Notes: a model not told the origin generated them from the letters alone. Shown: positions 6,482-13,193, counted from the first letter of the stretch. The stretch is 14,115 nucleotides of DNA from an uncultured Acidimicrobiales bacterium (GCA_937942965.1 CALDGN010000385.1:1-14115); one strand, 5' to 3'. Translations and numbers: made by a program.

Positions 6482-8256
6482 TCCGAGCGCAGGCCCGAGC
6501 GACCCAGCAAGGCGGCCGCCTCGTCGGCAGGCACTGGTCGCGAGTAGAGATAGCCCTGGGCCCACTGACAACCCATCGCGTTGAGCGACTCGGCGACGGC
6601 CTCGGTCTCGACGCCTTCGGCGACCACGTCGAGGTGCAACGACCGGGCCATGCTGATCGTCGCCTCGACCAGGCTGCGATCTCGCTCGTTGTCGGCAATA
6701 CCGGACACGAACGACCGGTCGATCTTTAGGCCGTCGATGGGGAAGGCCTGCAGATGCGTCATCGACGAGTAGCCGGTGCCGAAGTCATCGAGTTGGAGTC
6801 CGACGCCGATGTCGGCAATGGCCTGCAGGATCTCGACGCGATGCTGGTCGATAAACCAGCTCTCGGTCACCTCGATCACCACGTCCCGTGCGTTGACTCC
6901 CGCCGCGTCGAGCGCGGCTGCGATTGACGGTGCGGTCGCTCGGCTGAGCGAACGGCCGCTGAGATTCGCGTGGAGCGTCAAGCCCGGCTGGATCTCTTGC
7001 CAGCGCGACTGGCAAGCCAGCGCCTGTTTCAGAATCGTTCCATCGAGACGATCTACGAGACCAGCTCCTTCAGCGACACCGATGAAGATGTCGGGCCGAA
7101 CCAGCCCACGGGTCGGATGGAACCATCGCGCCAACGCCTCGAAACCCATGACGGTGCCCGTGCCAACATCGACGATCGGGTGGAACCAAGGGACGAACCC
7201 TTCGCCGCTATCAAGCGCGGCACGAAGATCGTGTGTCAGTGCTCGCCGTTCCTCACGTTCCTTACCCATCACCGGGTCGAAGACGGTGAGCGAACCGCGA
7301 CCACGTTGGCGCCCGCGATACATCGCGGTGTCGGCGTCGCGGATCGCCTCGTCGAGTTCTTGACCAAGCTGGACGTGCGCCAATCCCATGCTCGCCGAGA
7401 TCTCGACGACGCCCGCCGATGTCTCGACCGGTGCGGTCAGCAAGGCTTGGATCCGGTTCGCAACTTCGGCAGCCCGGTCGGGGCGGAGGCGATCGAACAG
7501 CACGACGAACTCGTCGCCGCCCAGACGGCCGACCATGTCGCGATCTTTGACACCGAGACGCATCCGCTCCGCCAGGATCTTGAGGACCTCGTCGCCAATG
7601 TGATGGCCGTGCTCGTCATTGATCTGCTTGAAACCATCGACATCGATGTACAGCAGCGTCTGAGTCGCATCCTCACCCCGAGAACGACGAACCGACGCCC
7701 AGCCAGCCCAGAGCGCGCGGCGATTTGCAAGCAGGGTGAGCGGGTCGGTCGAGGCCGTCTGATCGAGTTCGGCGCGGTCCTCGGCAAGTTGGGCGATCGA
7801 GAGCTGTTGTCGTTCGATGTCACGAACTTGGAGCTTGGCGAACTGGGCCATGATCACGATGTCCGCGGTTGCGTCGTGGGGCGCAAAGTCAGAGAGCCGC
7901 AGTTCGAGGTTCTCCAGCTTGTCTTCGGCGGTCACAAGTGGTGAACCGACGAACATCAATCGATCCGTGCCCCACGTAAGGATCCCGCCACGCAGTCGAC
8001 GTCGGGTTGGAATGTGTTCGAGGAACACCACCTCACCGACACTGGCGTAGAGCGCCTCGGTGCTGACGATCCGCTTGTGTGGTCGCACGATCGCGAACAG
8101 GTCGACCGCCGATCGGTCGACCAGGCCTGCGAGCCATTCGTTGACGCTGTCGCCAGCGTTCTCGATCCTCGGGTCTCCGTCACTGAGATCGAACAGCAGA
8201 AAGAACGGGAAGAGCCGCGCAATCAGTGCTTCGGGAGATTCAAGCGATGCCGGCAT
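6478..8256 (-). CDS. HNOBA-GGDEF-EAL c-di-GMP enzyme, predicted partner of H-NOX
   Basis: A 592-residue soluble protein. Residues ~11-138 match the haem-NO-binding-associated (HNOBA) domain of soluble guanylate cyclases: FPF at 16-18, FD at 22-23, IVRPH at 56-60, LRG at 88-90, GSP at 104-106 and LSDFAPHDAT at 121-130. A helical, probably coiled-coil connector spans ~139-165. GGDEF follows, with motif 246-250 and D205, N213 and D222 in the active-site positions. At the inhibitory site it has KDRD instead of RxxD. EAL is complete: E373-A-L, N431, E462, E465, D490, D491, K511, E548 and Q567. Both cyclase and phosphodiesterase activities are therefore plausible. ATG 8256 is chosen because it lies just before the HNOBA domain, has AGGA 8 nt upstream (8265-8268), and overlaps the last 17 nt of the H-NOX gene, which implies coupled translation. 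The longer frame to 8370 lies inside the H-NOX gene. The inferred role is to convert the NO signal of H-NOX into a c-di-GMP change. Confidence 0.91.
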   Translation of the reverse strand: MPASLESPEALIARLFPFFLLFDLSDGDPRIENAGDSVNEWLAGLVDRSAVDLFAIVRPHKRIVSTEALYASVGEVVFLEHIPTRRRLRGGILTWGTDRLMFVGSPLVTAEDKLENLELRLSDFAPHDATADIVIMAQFAKLQVRDIERQQLSIAQLAEDRAELDQTASTDPLTLLANRRALWAGWASVRRSRGEDATQTLLYIDVDGFKQINDEHGHHIGDEVLKILAERMRLGVKDRDMVGRLGGDEFVVLFDRLRPDRAAEVANRIQALLTAPVETSAGVVEISASMGLAHVQLGQELDEAIRDADTAMYRGRQRGRGSLTVFDPVMGKEREERRALTHDLRAALDSGEGFVPWFHPIVDVGTGTVMGFEALARWFHPTRGLVRPDIFIGVAEGAGLVDRLDGTILKQALACQSRWQEIQPGLTLHANLSGRSLSRATAPSIAAALDAAGVNARDVVIEVTESWFIDQHRVEILQAIADIGVGLQLDDFGTGYSSMTHLQAFPIDGLKIDRSFVSGIADNERDRSLVEATISMARSLHLDVVAEGVETEAVAESLNAMGCQWAQGYLYSRPVPADEAAALLGRSGLRSD

Positions 8257-8815
8257 CGACGCGGTCCTGCACAGGGGAAGGATGAAGGCGGAAGTGTTCT
8301 CCTTGCCCGTCATCGAGTCGGCCGAGATGCTCGACCGTCCACGACTCCTCGAAGTGTTCCGCGAGGCCACCGAGCAACCCGACGACCATTGGACCGAGCC
8401 CTGGCCGGTCAGAGCGATATTCGACGTCGAGCACGCCGTCGCCAGCGTCGGACACTGCGAACGAGGGCATGCGGCTGCGTGGCATCGATGCTTGGACTCG
8501 GGCGTGGAGCGCGTCGAGACCTTCGACGAACGTGCGCATGTCGTCGCCGGCCATGTCGAACAGTCCGCCCCAGCCTTCGCGGCCGGTGAACAGCACCCAG
8601 TGACGGCCGAAGGCGATCAGGACGTCTTCTGGGGTCCACCCCAGTTCATTGCTGACCTCGCCAACAAGGTCATACGTAACGGCGTCGTCGTAGTTTGTCG
8701 AGTCGTTGAAGTCGGTGCTGCTGAGGCCGATGCGCTCGCAGATGCCATCCCAGGCTTCCGCGCCGCACTCGGCCAACACCAGATCCCGGATACCCCGGTT
8801 CACCATTCCGTACAC
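8240..8815 (-). CDS. H-NOX haem nitric-oxide sensor
   Basis: A 191-residue stand-alone H-NOX (HNOB) domain, a cytoplasmic haem protein that senses NO or O2. It opens with MYGMVNRGIRDLV, the family's typical start. H104 in LDALHARV is the expected proximal haem ligand. The invariant YxSxR porphyrin-carboxylate motif is Y133, S135 and R137, and prolines in MPRSRMPSF (111-119) match the conserved loop after the ligand helix. The position equivalent to the distal O2-stabilising tyrosine of Thermoanaerobacter (I145 in guanylate cyclase) appears to be M143, or P142 with a different gap. Neither is tyrosine, so NO-selective binding is predicted. GTG 8815 is chosen because it gives this N-terminus and has GAGGAG 6 nt upstream; the frame open to 9058 lies over the ligase gene. 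It lies directly upstream of, and overlaps, the HNOBA-GGDEF-EAL gene, its likely partner. Confidence 0.95.
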   Translation of the reverse strand: MYGMVNRGIRDLVLAECGAEAWDGICERIGLSSTDFNDSTNYDDAVTYDLVGEVSNELGWTPEDVLIAFGRHWVLFTGREGWGGLFDMAGDDMRTFVEGLDALHARVQASMPRSRMPSFAVSDAGDGVLDVEYRSDRPGLGPMVVGLLGGLAEHFEESWTVEHLGRLDDGQGEHFRLHPSPVQDRVDAGIA

Positions 8816-8821
8816 GAACAA

Positions 8822-8827
8822 CTCCTC
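8822..8827 (-). promoter_or_regulatory. Shine-Dalgarno sequence of H-NOX
   Basis: On the minus strand this reads GAGGAG, 6 nt before GTG 8815. It decides the H-NOX start against the longer frame and contrasts with the genes in this window that lack any ribosome-binding site. It implies an untranslated leader within the 131-nt gap to the upstream ligase gene. Confidence 0.65.
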
Positions 8828-8899
8828 AACCAACACGCCGATCTCCGAAGAGACCGCATGACACACCGGGTGCCCTGTCGGCAAAACATGCCTTGGTGT

Positions 8900-8910
8900 G
8901 AGGGCCCCTC
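8900..8910. repeat. Short palindrome upstream of H-NOX
   Basis: GAGGG-C-CCCTC is an 11-nt perfect palindrome in the 131-nt gap between the acyl-CoA synthetase stop and the H-NOX start, 85-95 nt before the latter. It could be an operator half or a weak hairpin. It is too short to call a terminator and G/C-rich enough to arise by chance. Nothing else convincing is seen in this gap. Confidence 0.2.
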
Positions 8911-8946
8911 GCAATCTCTTTCGGCTGGGGACGCCGCCGCGTTTGT

Positions 8947-10527
8947 CTAGATCGAACGCCCGGCGTCGGCCCAATACTCGTCCTTGAGTAGGCGCTTGTA
9001 GAGCTTGCCGGTCGGGTGTCGGGGAAGCTCTTCGCGGAAGTCGACCGAACGAGGGCACTTGACGTCGGCTAGCTGCTCTTTGCAGTAGTCGATAAGCGAG
9101 CGCTCGAGCTGCTTGGCCGCATCAGCGTCGGCCGGCATGGCAACCGGCTGGACAACGGCCTTGACCTCTTCGCCAAAGTCCTCGTTGGGCACACCGATCA
9201 CGGCGACGTCGTACACGTCGGGATGCATCGTGAGTACGTTCTCGGCCTCTTGCGGGTAGATGTTCACGCCGCCCGAGATGATCATGTACGCCTTGCGGTC
9301 GGTGAGGTAGAGGAACCCGTCCTCGTCAACCTTGCCGACGTCACCCAAGGTCGACCAGCCGTTCGCGAGCCGAGAGTCGGCGGTCTTGGTTGAATCGTTG
9401 TGGTATTCAAACGTCGAGTCGCTCTCGAAGTAGATGCCGCCTTCTTCGCCCGCGGGAACCTCGTTGCCCTCGTCGTCGCAGATGTGCAAGATGCCGGTCA
9501 GCGGCCGGCCGACGGTGCCTGGGTGGGCGAGCCAGTCTTCGCTACCGACGTAGCAGAAGCCGTTGCCCTCGGTGCCGGCGTAGTACTCGTGGATGACCGG
9601 GCCCCACCAGTCGATCATCTTGTGCTTGACATCGACCGGGCACGGTGCCGCGGCGTGCACGGCGGCCTGGAGCGAGGACACGTCGTACTTGTTGCGCACG
9701 GCTTCGTCGAGCTTGAGCATGCGCACGAACATCGTGGGCACCCACTGGCTCGTCGTGACCTTGTGCTTCTCGATGAGCTCGAGCGCCTGTTCGGGGTCGA
9801 ACCGTTCCATCACGACCGTTGTGCCGCCCATGCGGTGCACGGACATGCAGAAGCGCAGCGGGGCTGCGTGGTAGCAGGGTGCGGGCGACAGGTAGACACA
9901 GCCATCGCTGACGCCGAACAGCATGGCGACCAGCGTGAGCAGCGGCTGCGGCGCACCGAGCTCGTCGTCAGGCATCGGCACCTTGACGCCCTTGGGGCGT
10001 CCGGTCGTGCCCGAGCTGTAGAGCATGTCGGCCGACTCTTGGCGGCCCTCAAGCGGCTCGGCCGGTTGGGCGGCGATGGCGTCGTCGAACGATTCGTGAC
10101 CCTCGACGGTGCCGCCGACGGCCAGGCGCATCTTGACGTTCGGCGTGTTCGGGATGATGGCGACGGCCTGCTCGGCCTTGTACGGCGAGGTGATGAACGC
10201 CTGCGCGCCACAGTCGTTGACGATGTACTCGACCTCGTCGGTCGTCAGCCGTGAGCTGATCGCCGTGTAATAGAGCCCGGCGTAGTGAGCGCCCCAACAG
10301 ATCAAGAAGAACTCGAGCCGATTCTCCATACACAGGGCGATGTGATCGCCGCGCTGAAGGCCTGCGGCACGGAACAACTGCGACAGCTGATTGGCCTTGG
10401 CGTCGAGCTCGGCATAGGTCATCTGCTCGCCGCTCGTGGCCATCACAATGGCCGCCCGGTCGGGCGCCCGCTCGGCGACGATGCCGGGATGGAACAGCTC
10501 AGGAGTCTCGGTTGCGGTCTCTGACAT
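8947..10527 (-). CDS. Acyl-CoA synthetase (FadD-like, AMP-binding)
   Basis: A 526-residue adenylate-forming enzyme that activates a carboxylic acid with ATP and links it to CoA. Motifs in order: P-loop YSSGTTGRPKGV at 170-181, YAGTEG at 316-321, STLGDVG with D396, TDRK with R411, hinge region MIISGGVNIYPQE at 415-427, and catalytic lysine K508 in PTGK. The length is normal. It resembles actinobacterial FadD-type long-chain or steroid/bile-acid acid ligases; the substrate is not readable. There is no signal peptide or membrane segment. ATG 10527 has a -10-like box 7 nt upstream and no Shine-Dalgarno sequence. It is divergent from the DUF937-fasciclin-OmpA gene across 92 nt and lies 131 nt upstream of H-NOX on the same strand. 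Co-transcription with the NO sensor is possible but not indicated. Confidence 0.93.
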   Translation of the reverse strand: MSETATETPELFHPGIVAERAPDRAAIVMATSGEQMTYAELDAKANQLSQLFRAAGLQRGDHIALCMENRLEFFLICWGAHYAGLYYTAISSRLTTDEVEYIVNDCGAQAFITSPYKAEQAVAIIPNTPNVKMRLAVGGTVEGHESFDDAIAAQPAEPLEGRQESADMLYSSGTTGRPKGVKVPMPDDELGAPQPLLTLVAMLFGVSDGCVYLSPAPCYHAAPLRFCMSVHRMGGTTVVMERFDPEQALELIEKHKVTTSQWVPTMFVRMLKLDEAVRNKYDVSSLQAAVHAAAPCPVDVKHKMIDWWGPVIHEYYAGTEGNGFCYVGSEDWLAHPGTVGRPLTGILHICDDEGNEVPAGEEGGIYFESDSTFEYHNDSTKTADSRLANGWSTLGDVGKVDEDGFLYLTDRKAYMIISGGVNIYPQEAENVLTMHPDVYDVAVIGVPNEDFGEEVKAVVQPVAMPADADAAKQLERSLIDYCKEQLADVKCPRSVDFREELPRHPTGKLYKRLLKDEYWADAGRSI

Positions 10528-10534
10528 GGCGGCG

Positions 10535-10540
10535 AAGGTA
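10535..10540 (-). promoter_or_regulatory. Candidate -10 box of the acyl-CoA synthetase gene
   Basis: On the minus strand the hexamer is TACCTT, ending 7 nt before ATG 10527. It overlaps one arm of an inverted repeat (10536-10568), so a regulator bound there would cover the promoter. No clear -35 is visible. Confidence 0.45.
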
Positions 10541-10568
10541 GCCGATTTCTTCAGCCCGAGAGCTACCT
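10536..10568. repeat. Inverted repeat in the divergent ligase/DUF937 promoter region
   Basis: AGGTAGC at 10536-10542 is mirrored by GCTACCT at 10562-10568, with 19 nt between the arms and centres about 26 nt apart. The first arm overlaps the ligase -10 box. The arms are perfect 7-mers, as in a two-site operator. A chance occurrence cannot be excluded. Confidence 0.3.
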
Positions 10569-10606
10569 CACCCGACTGAATCCGTGGCGACGGTGGTGCT
10601 GTTCGT

Positions 10607-10612
10607 TAGATT
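10607..10612 (+). promoter_or_regulatory. Candidate -10 box of the DUF937-fasciclin-OmpA gene
   Basis: TAGATT ends 7 nt before ATG 10620, again without a Shine-Dalgarno sequence. It would place transcription start at the ATG and excludes the upstream GTG at 10584 as the start. Confidence 0.5.
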
Positions 10613-10619
10613 CCGTCCC

Positions 10620-12341
10620 ATGAGTTTGCTAGATCAGATCACTGGAGCCTTGGGCACATCGGACAACGTGTCCAGCCTGATGGGCGGCCTGCGCACCAAC
10701 GAGGCCGACACCCGCTCGATGCTCGGCTCGGCGATCCCCGCCGTACTCGCCGGCCTCGGAGCCCAATCGGGCGGTGATGGGGCCAGTGCATTGCACGGTC
10801 TGGTCAGCACCGACAAGGGCGGATTGCTTGCCTCGATCGGCTCGTTCTTCGAGCAGGGCGATCGCACCGGGCTCGCTTCTGGACTGGTCGGATCGCTCTT
10901 CGGCAAGCAGCGCGGCGCCATCGAAGGCCACATCAGCAACGAGTCGGGCGTCGACATTTCGTCGGTCACCCGCTTCCTGCCGATGCTCGCACCTGCGGTG
11001 ATGAGCATGCTCGGCAAGATCGGTGACGACGACAGCCTCGACGCAGACGGCCTCTCGGAGCAGCTCGCCACGATCGGCGCTGCCGGACCGCTCGGCGACA
11101 TCCTCGAACAGGCCGACGACGACGATCGCTCGGGCTTCCTCGACGGCATCGCATCGCTGGCTGGCGCCGGTGGTCTCGGTGCCCTCATCCCCTCGATGGG
11201 CGCAGCTACCGGTGGAGGCGCTGGTGCTGGTGCTGGGGTGGCTGCGGCCGCGGCAAGCGCGGGCGCCGTCGGCGCGGGCGCCGCTGGCTATGACTACAAC
11301 GACCGTGACCGCACCGGTCTCGGCTGGCTGATTCCCGCCTTCCTGATCGCCGGTGGCCTCATCCTCGGCTTGATCCTGTGGCAGTGCGGCAACAGCGAAG
11401 TCCGCCAAGCTGCAGTCGAGACCATCGAAGAGCCCGAAGCCGAGCCCGTGGTCGAAGCCGAACCAGAGCCGACCGCTGCACCCGAGCCGACGGCAACACC
11501 AGAGCCCGAGCCGGAACCAGAGCCAACGGCAACTCCAGCGCCTGAACCCACGGCAGTTCCCGTCGTCACGATTGCTGATCTCGCGGTCGGCACCCCTGAG
11601 CTGAGCACCCTGGTCGGCGTCGCTGACCAGCTCGGTCTCGTGCCGGTGTTGGCTGATCCTGACGCTGGTCCATTCACCGTCTTCGCTCCGACCAACGACG
11701 CATTCGAAGCCGCGGGCGACGTCGTCGCTCGCCTCGACGAGGATCAGCTGGCGACCACCGTCGGCTTCCACGTCGTGCCTGGGGTTGTCACGAGCGACCA
11801 GGTCGTCGCTGGCGCCGAGTTCGAAACCCTCGCTGGCGAGACGCTGCGCATCGGCGCTGACGGCACCCTGCCTGGCGGCTTTGGTGTCATCCAGGCCGAC
11901 GTAACCGCCGACAACGGCATCGTCCACATCGTCGAAGGTGTCCTGGTGCCTGGTTCGATCCAGCGAAGCCTCGCCACCGCCGACGTCAACGCGCTGCTGC
12001 GCCTCGAGCCGATCCAGTTCGCCGTCGGTAGCGCCGAGATCCTGCCCGAGTCGGTGCCAACGCTCGACAACGCAATCGTCGTGCTCACCAACGTGCCCGC
12101 AGGCACCCAGCTCGAAGTCCAGGGTCACACCGACTCTGACGGCGGCGACGCCGGCAACCTCGCCCTGAGCGACGCCCGTGCCAACTCGGTGGTTGCGTAC
12201 CTGACCGCTGGCGGCGTGGATCCAGAGATCCTCACCCCGGTCGGCTACGGCGAAACCCAGCTGCTGATCGACCCTGACCTCACCCCTGAGGACAAGCAGC
12301 AGAACCGCCGCATCGAGTTCGTCGACACGACCGGCAACTAA
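10620..12341 (+). CDS. DUF937-transmembrane-fasciclin-OmpA multidomain surface protein
   Basis: A 573-residue protein with an unusual domain series. Residues 1-190 match DUF937 (YidB-like, unknown function; Leu/Gly-rich, predicted helical). A Gly/Ala tract at 194-222 follows, then one membrane helix at 236-255 (WLIPAFLIAGG onward). A Glu/Pro/Thr/Ala-rich wall-spanning tract occupies 268-315. A fasciclin FAS1 domain spans ~317-450, with FAPTNDAF at 355-362, HVVPG at 384-388 and NGIVHIVEGVLVP at 432-444. An OmpA C-terminal peptidoglycan-binding domain spans ~462-570: GHTD (D505), LSDARA (R520), GYGE and NRRIEF, with the residues that normally hold diaminopimelate. There is no N-terminal signal, so DUF937 probably stays in the cytoplasm while FAS1 and OmpA face the wall. 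FAS1 often serves adhesion, so a role in attachment or envelope anchoring is inferred. It has its own promoter and converges on the HAD gene. Confidence 0.91.
   Translation: MSLLDQITGALGTSDNVSSLMGGLRTNEADTRSMLGSAIPAVLAGLGAQSGGDGASALHGLVSTDKGGLLASIGSFFEQGDRTGLASGLVGSLFGKQRGAIEGHISNESGVDISSVTRFLPMLAPAVMSMLGKIGDDDSLDADGLSEQLATIGAAGPLGDILEQADDDDRSGFLDGIASLAGAGGLGALIPSMGAATGGGAGAGAGVAAAAASAGAVGAGAAGYDYNDRDRTGLGWLIPAFLIAGGLILGLILWQCGNSEVRQAAVETIEEPEAEPVVEAEPEPTAAPEPTATPEPEPEPEPTATPAPEPTAVPVVTIADLAVGTPELSTLVGVADQLGLVPVLADPDAGPFTVFAPTNDAFEAAGDVVARLDEDQLATTVGFHVVPGVVTSDQVVAGAEFETLAGETLRIGADGTLPGGFGVIQADVTADNGIVHIVEGVLVPGSIQRSLATADVNALLRLEPIQFAVGSAEILPESVPTLDNAIVVLTNVPAGTQLEVQGHTDSDGGDAGNLALSDARANSVVAYLTAGGVDPEILTPVGYGETQLLIDPDLTPEDKQQNRRIEFVDTTGN
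11421..11564 (+). repeat. Low-complexity Glu/Pro/Thr/Ala-coding tract
   Basis: Irregular repeats of codons for EP, EPT and TATPEP units encode residues 268-315 of the surface protein, between its membrane helix and fasciclin domain. This is a flexible, acidic, proline-rich spacer of the kind that spans cell-wall layers. Such tracts can change length between strains. Confidence 0.6.
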
Positions 12342-12346
12342 CCGCG

Positions 12347-12361
12347 AGCGCTTCGGGCGCT
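12347..12361. terminator. Small hairpin between convergent genes
   Basis: AGCGC-TTCGG-GCGCT gives a 5-bp stem with a 5-nt loop in the 18-nt gap between the surface-protein stop (12341) and the HAD stop (12360). Its place suggests a bidirectional terminator, but neither side has a T-run, so it is weak on its own. The longer stem at 12381-12407 may be the more important element. Confidence 0.35.
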
Positions 12362-13175
12362 ACAACAGATCGAGCACTTCAGCCCATCCGCCTTCGGCGG
12401 GTGGGCTGATCTCGTGTTGGGCCAATGCTCGCACGTCATCGCTCGCCGTACGGATCGCGACGGCAACATCGGCGGCTTCGAGCATCGCGATGTCATTGCC
12501 TGCGTCGCCCATGGCGATCACCCGCTGAGGCGCCCAACCTGCGTGCGCAAACCAGGTCTCGATGCCGCGCTGCTTGTCGACACCGGGCGGTGCCACCATC
12601 ATCGATGCTGGCGGGTACAAGGCATCGCCGAACAGGTTCGACACGGCATGGGCCTCGCCGCTGAGCGCATCGTGGGCTGCACCAACGAGTTCGCGGTCGA
12701 TGCCCAGCATGCTCAAACCGAGCACGTCGTCGCGTTCCGCCAGTTGGTCGAGCGTCCACCACACAAGATCGCCTTCGAGGGTTCCGAGGTGGTGGGCGCT
12801 GGTGGTCACACCCTCGACCGCGACCGCCGTCGTATCCGACAGATAGGCGACCGGGGCGACACCGTGATCGTCGAGCACGGTGAGGACCCGCCGCAGGCCT
12901 TCAGTATCGAACGTGATCGAGTGGAACAGCTCTTCGTTGACGAAGTCGAAGCCGACGGCACCGTTGAGCAGCACCGCCGGTGCCGCGATCGCGTTCGCTT
13001 CGAAGGCACGGCGAGCGCTGTTGCGTCGCCGCCCGGTTGCAACGAGCAGCCCGACATCGTCGCGCGCTTGCACCTGGGCAATCGCCGCCAGAGTGTCTGG
13101 ATGCGCGAGCAACGAGTTGTCCCACACCGTTCCGTCGAGGTCGGTCACGATGACCGTTTCCGGACCTGTCGTCAT
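12360..13175 (-). CDS. Cof-type HAD-IIB phosphatase
   Basis: A 271-residue cytoplasmic HAD-superfamily hydrolase, likely acting on sugar phosphates or similar phosphomonoesters. All four HAD motifs are present: TDLDGT with nucleophile D12 and acid/base D14; T47 in VATGR; K201 in PPGVDKQRG; and GDAGND at 223-228 for magnesium. The large insertion between motifs II and III (about 85-190) is the C2 cap of the Cof/YidA group. The physiological substrate is unknown. ATG 13175 has AAAGGA 7 nt upstream (13183-13188). The gene begins 18 nt after the stop of the lipoprotein gene, so the two are probably co-transcribed. The last codons contain a strong hairpin (12381-12407). It converges on the DUF937-fasciclin-OmpA gene. 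Confidence 0.93.
   Translation of the reverse strand: MTTGPETVIVTDLDGTVWDNSLLAHPDTLAAIAQVQARDDVGLLVATGRRRNSARRAFEANAIAAPAVLLNGAVGFDFVNEELFHSITFDTEGLRRVLTVLDDHGVAPVAYLSDTTAVAVEGVTTSAHHLGTLEGDLVWWTLDQLAERDDVLGLSMLGIDRELVGAAHDALSGEAHAVSNLFGDALYPPASMMVAPPGVDKQRGIETWFAHAGWAPQRVIAMGDAGNDIAMLEAADVAVAIRTASDDVRALAQHEISPPAEGGWAEVLDLL
12381..12407. repeat. Strong inverted repeat within the 3' end of the HAD gene
   Basis: AGCCCATCCGCC pairs with GGCGGGTGGGCT around a TTC loop: about 12 bp with one G-T wobble. It lies 40 nt past the stop of the + strand surface-protein gene and inside the last HAD codons (ISPPAEGGWAE). It may serve as a terminator for the + strand gene, using coding DNA of its neighbour. 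There is no T-run, which is common in high-GC actinobacteria. Confidence 0.45.
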
Positions 13176-13182
13176 GAGCGGT

Positions 13183-13188
13183 TCCTTT
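13183..13188 (-). promoter_or_regulatory. Shine-Dalgarno sequence of the HAD gene
   Basis: On the minus strand this reads AAAGGA, 7 nt before ATG 13175 and only a few bases after the TAA of the upstream lipoprotein gene. It supports the chosen start and translation from a shared mRNA. Confidence 0.6.
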
Positions 13189-13193
13189 GGCGG

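Noticed and set aside
6970..7944. Open frame antisense to the HNOBA-GGDEF gene
   Set aside because: It is Asp/Arg-rich without motifs, and the minus strand has complete GGDEF and EAL motifs here.
8257..8370. Longer N-terminus for the HNOBA protein
   Set aside because: It overlaps H-NOX codons in another frame and shows no domain. ATG 8256 lies just before HNOBA and has AGGA upstream.
8856..8900. Inverted pairs CACACC/GGTGTG and GCATG/CATGC upstream of H-NOX
   Set aside because: The pairs cross each other and have long spacers, so they do not form one stem or a regular operator. Chance is likely.
8816..9058. Upstream extension of H-NOX
   Set aside because: The residues are Arg/Pro-rich and lie over the ligase end. 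The family's usual MYGxVN start and a GAGGAG sequence fix the start at 8815.
10584..10619. GTG 10584 as start of the DUF937 fusion
   Set aside because: It would place the -10-like TAGATT inside the gene. The DUF937 start MSLLDQI fits ATG 10620.
10629..12128. Long open frame antisense to the surface protein, about 499 codons
   Set aside because: High-GC coding DNA leaves the opposite strand open. The product is of low complexity with no recognised domain, while the + strand frame has four clear domains.
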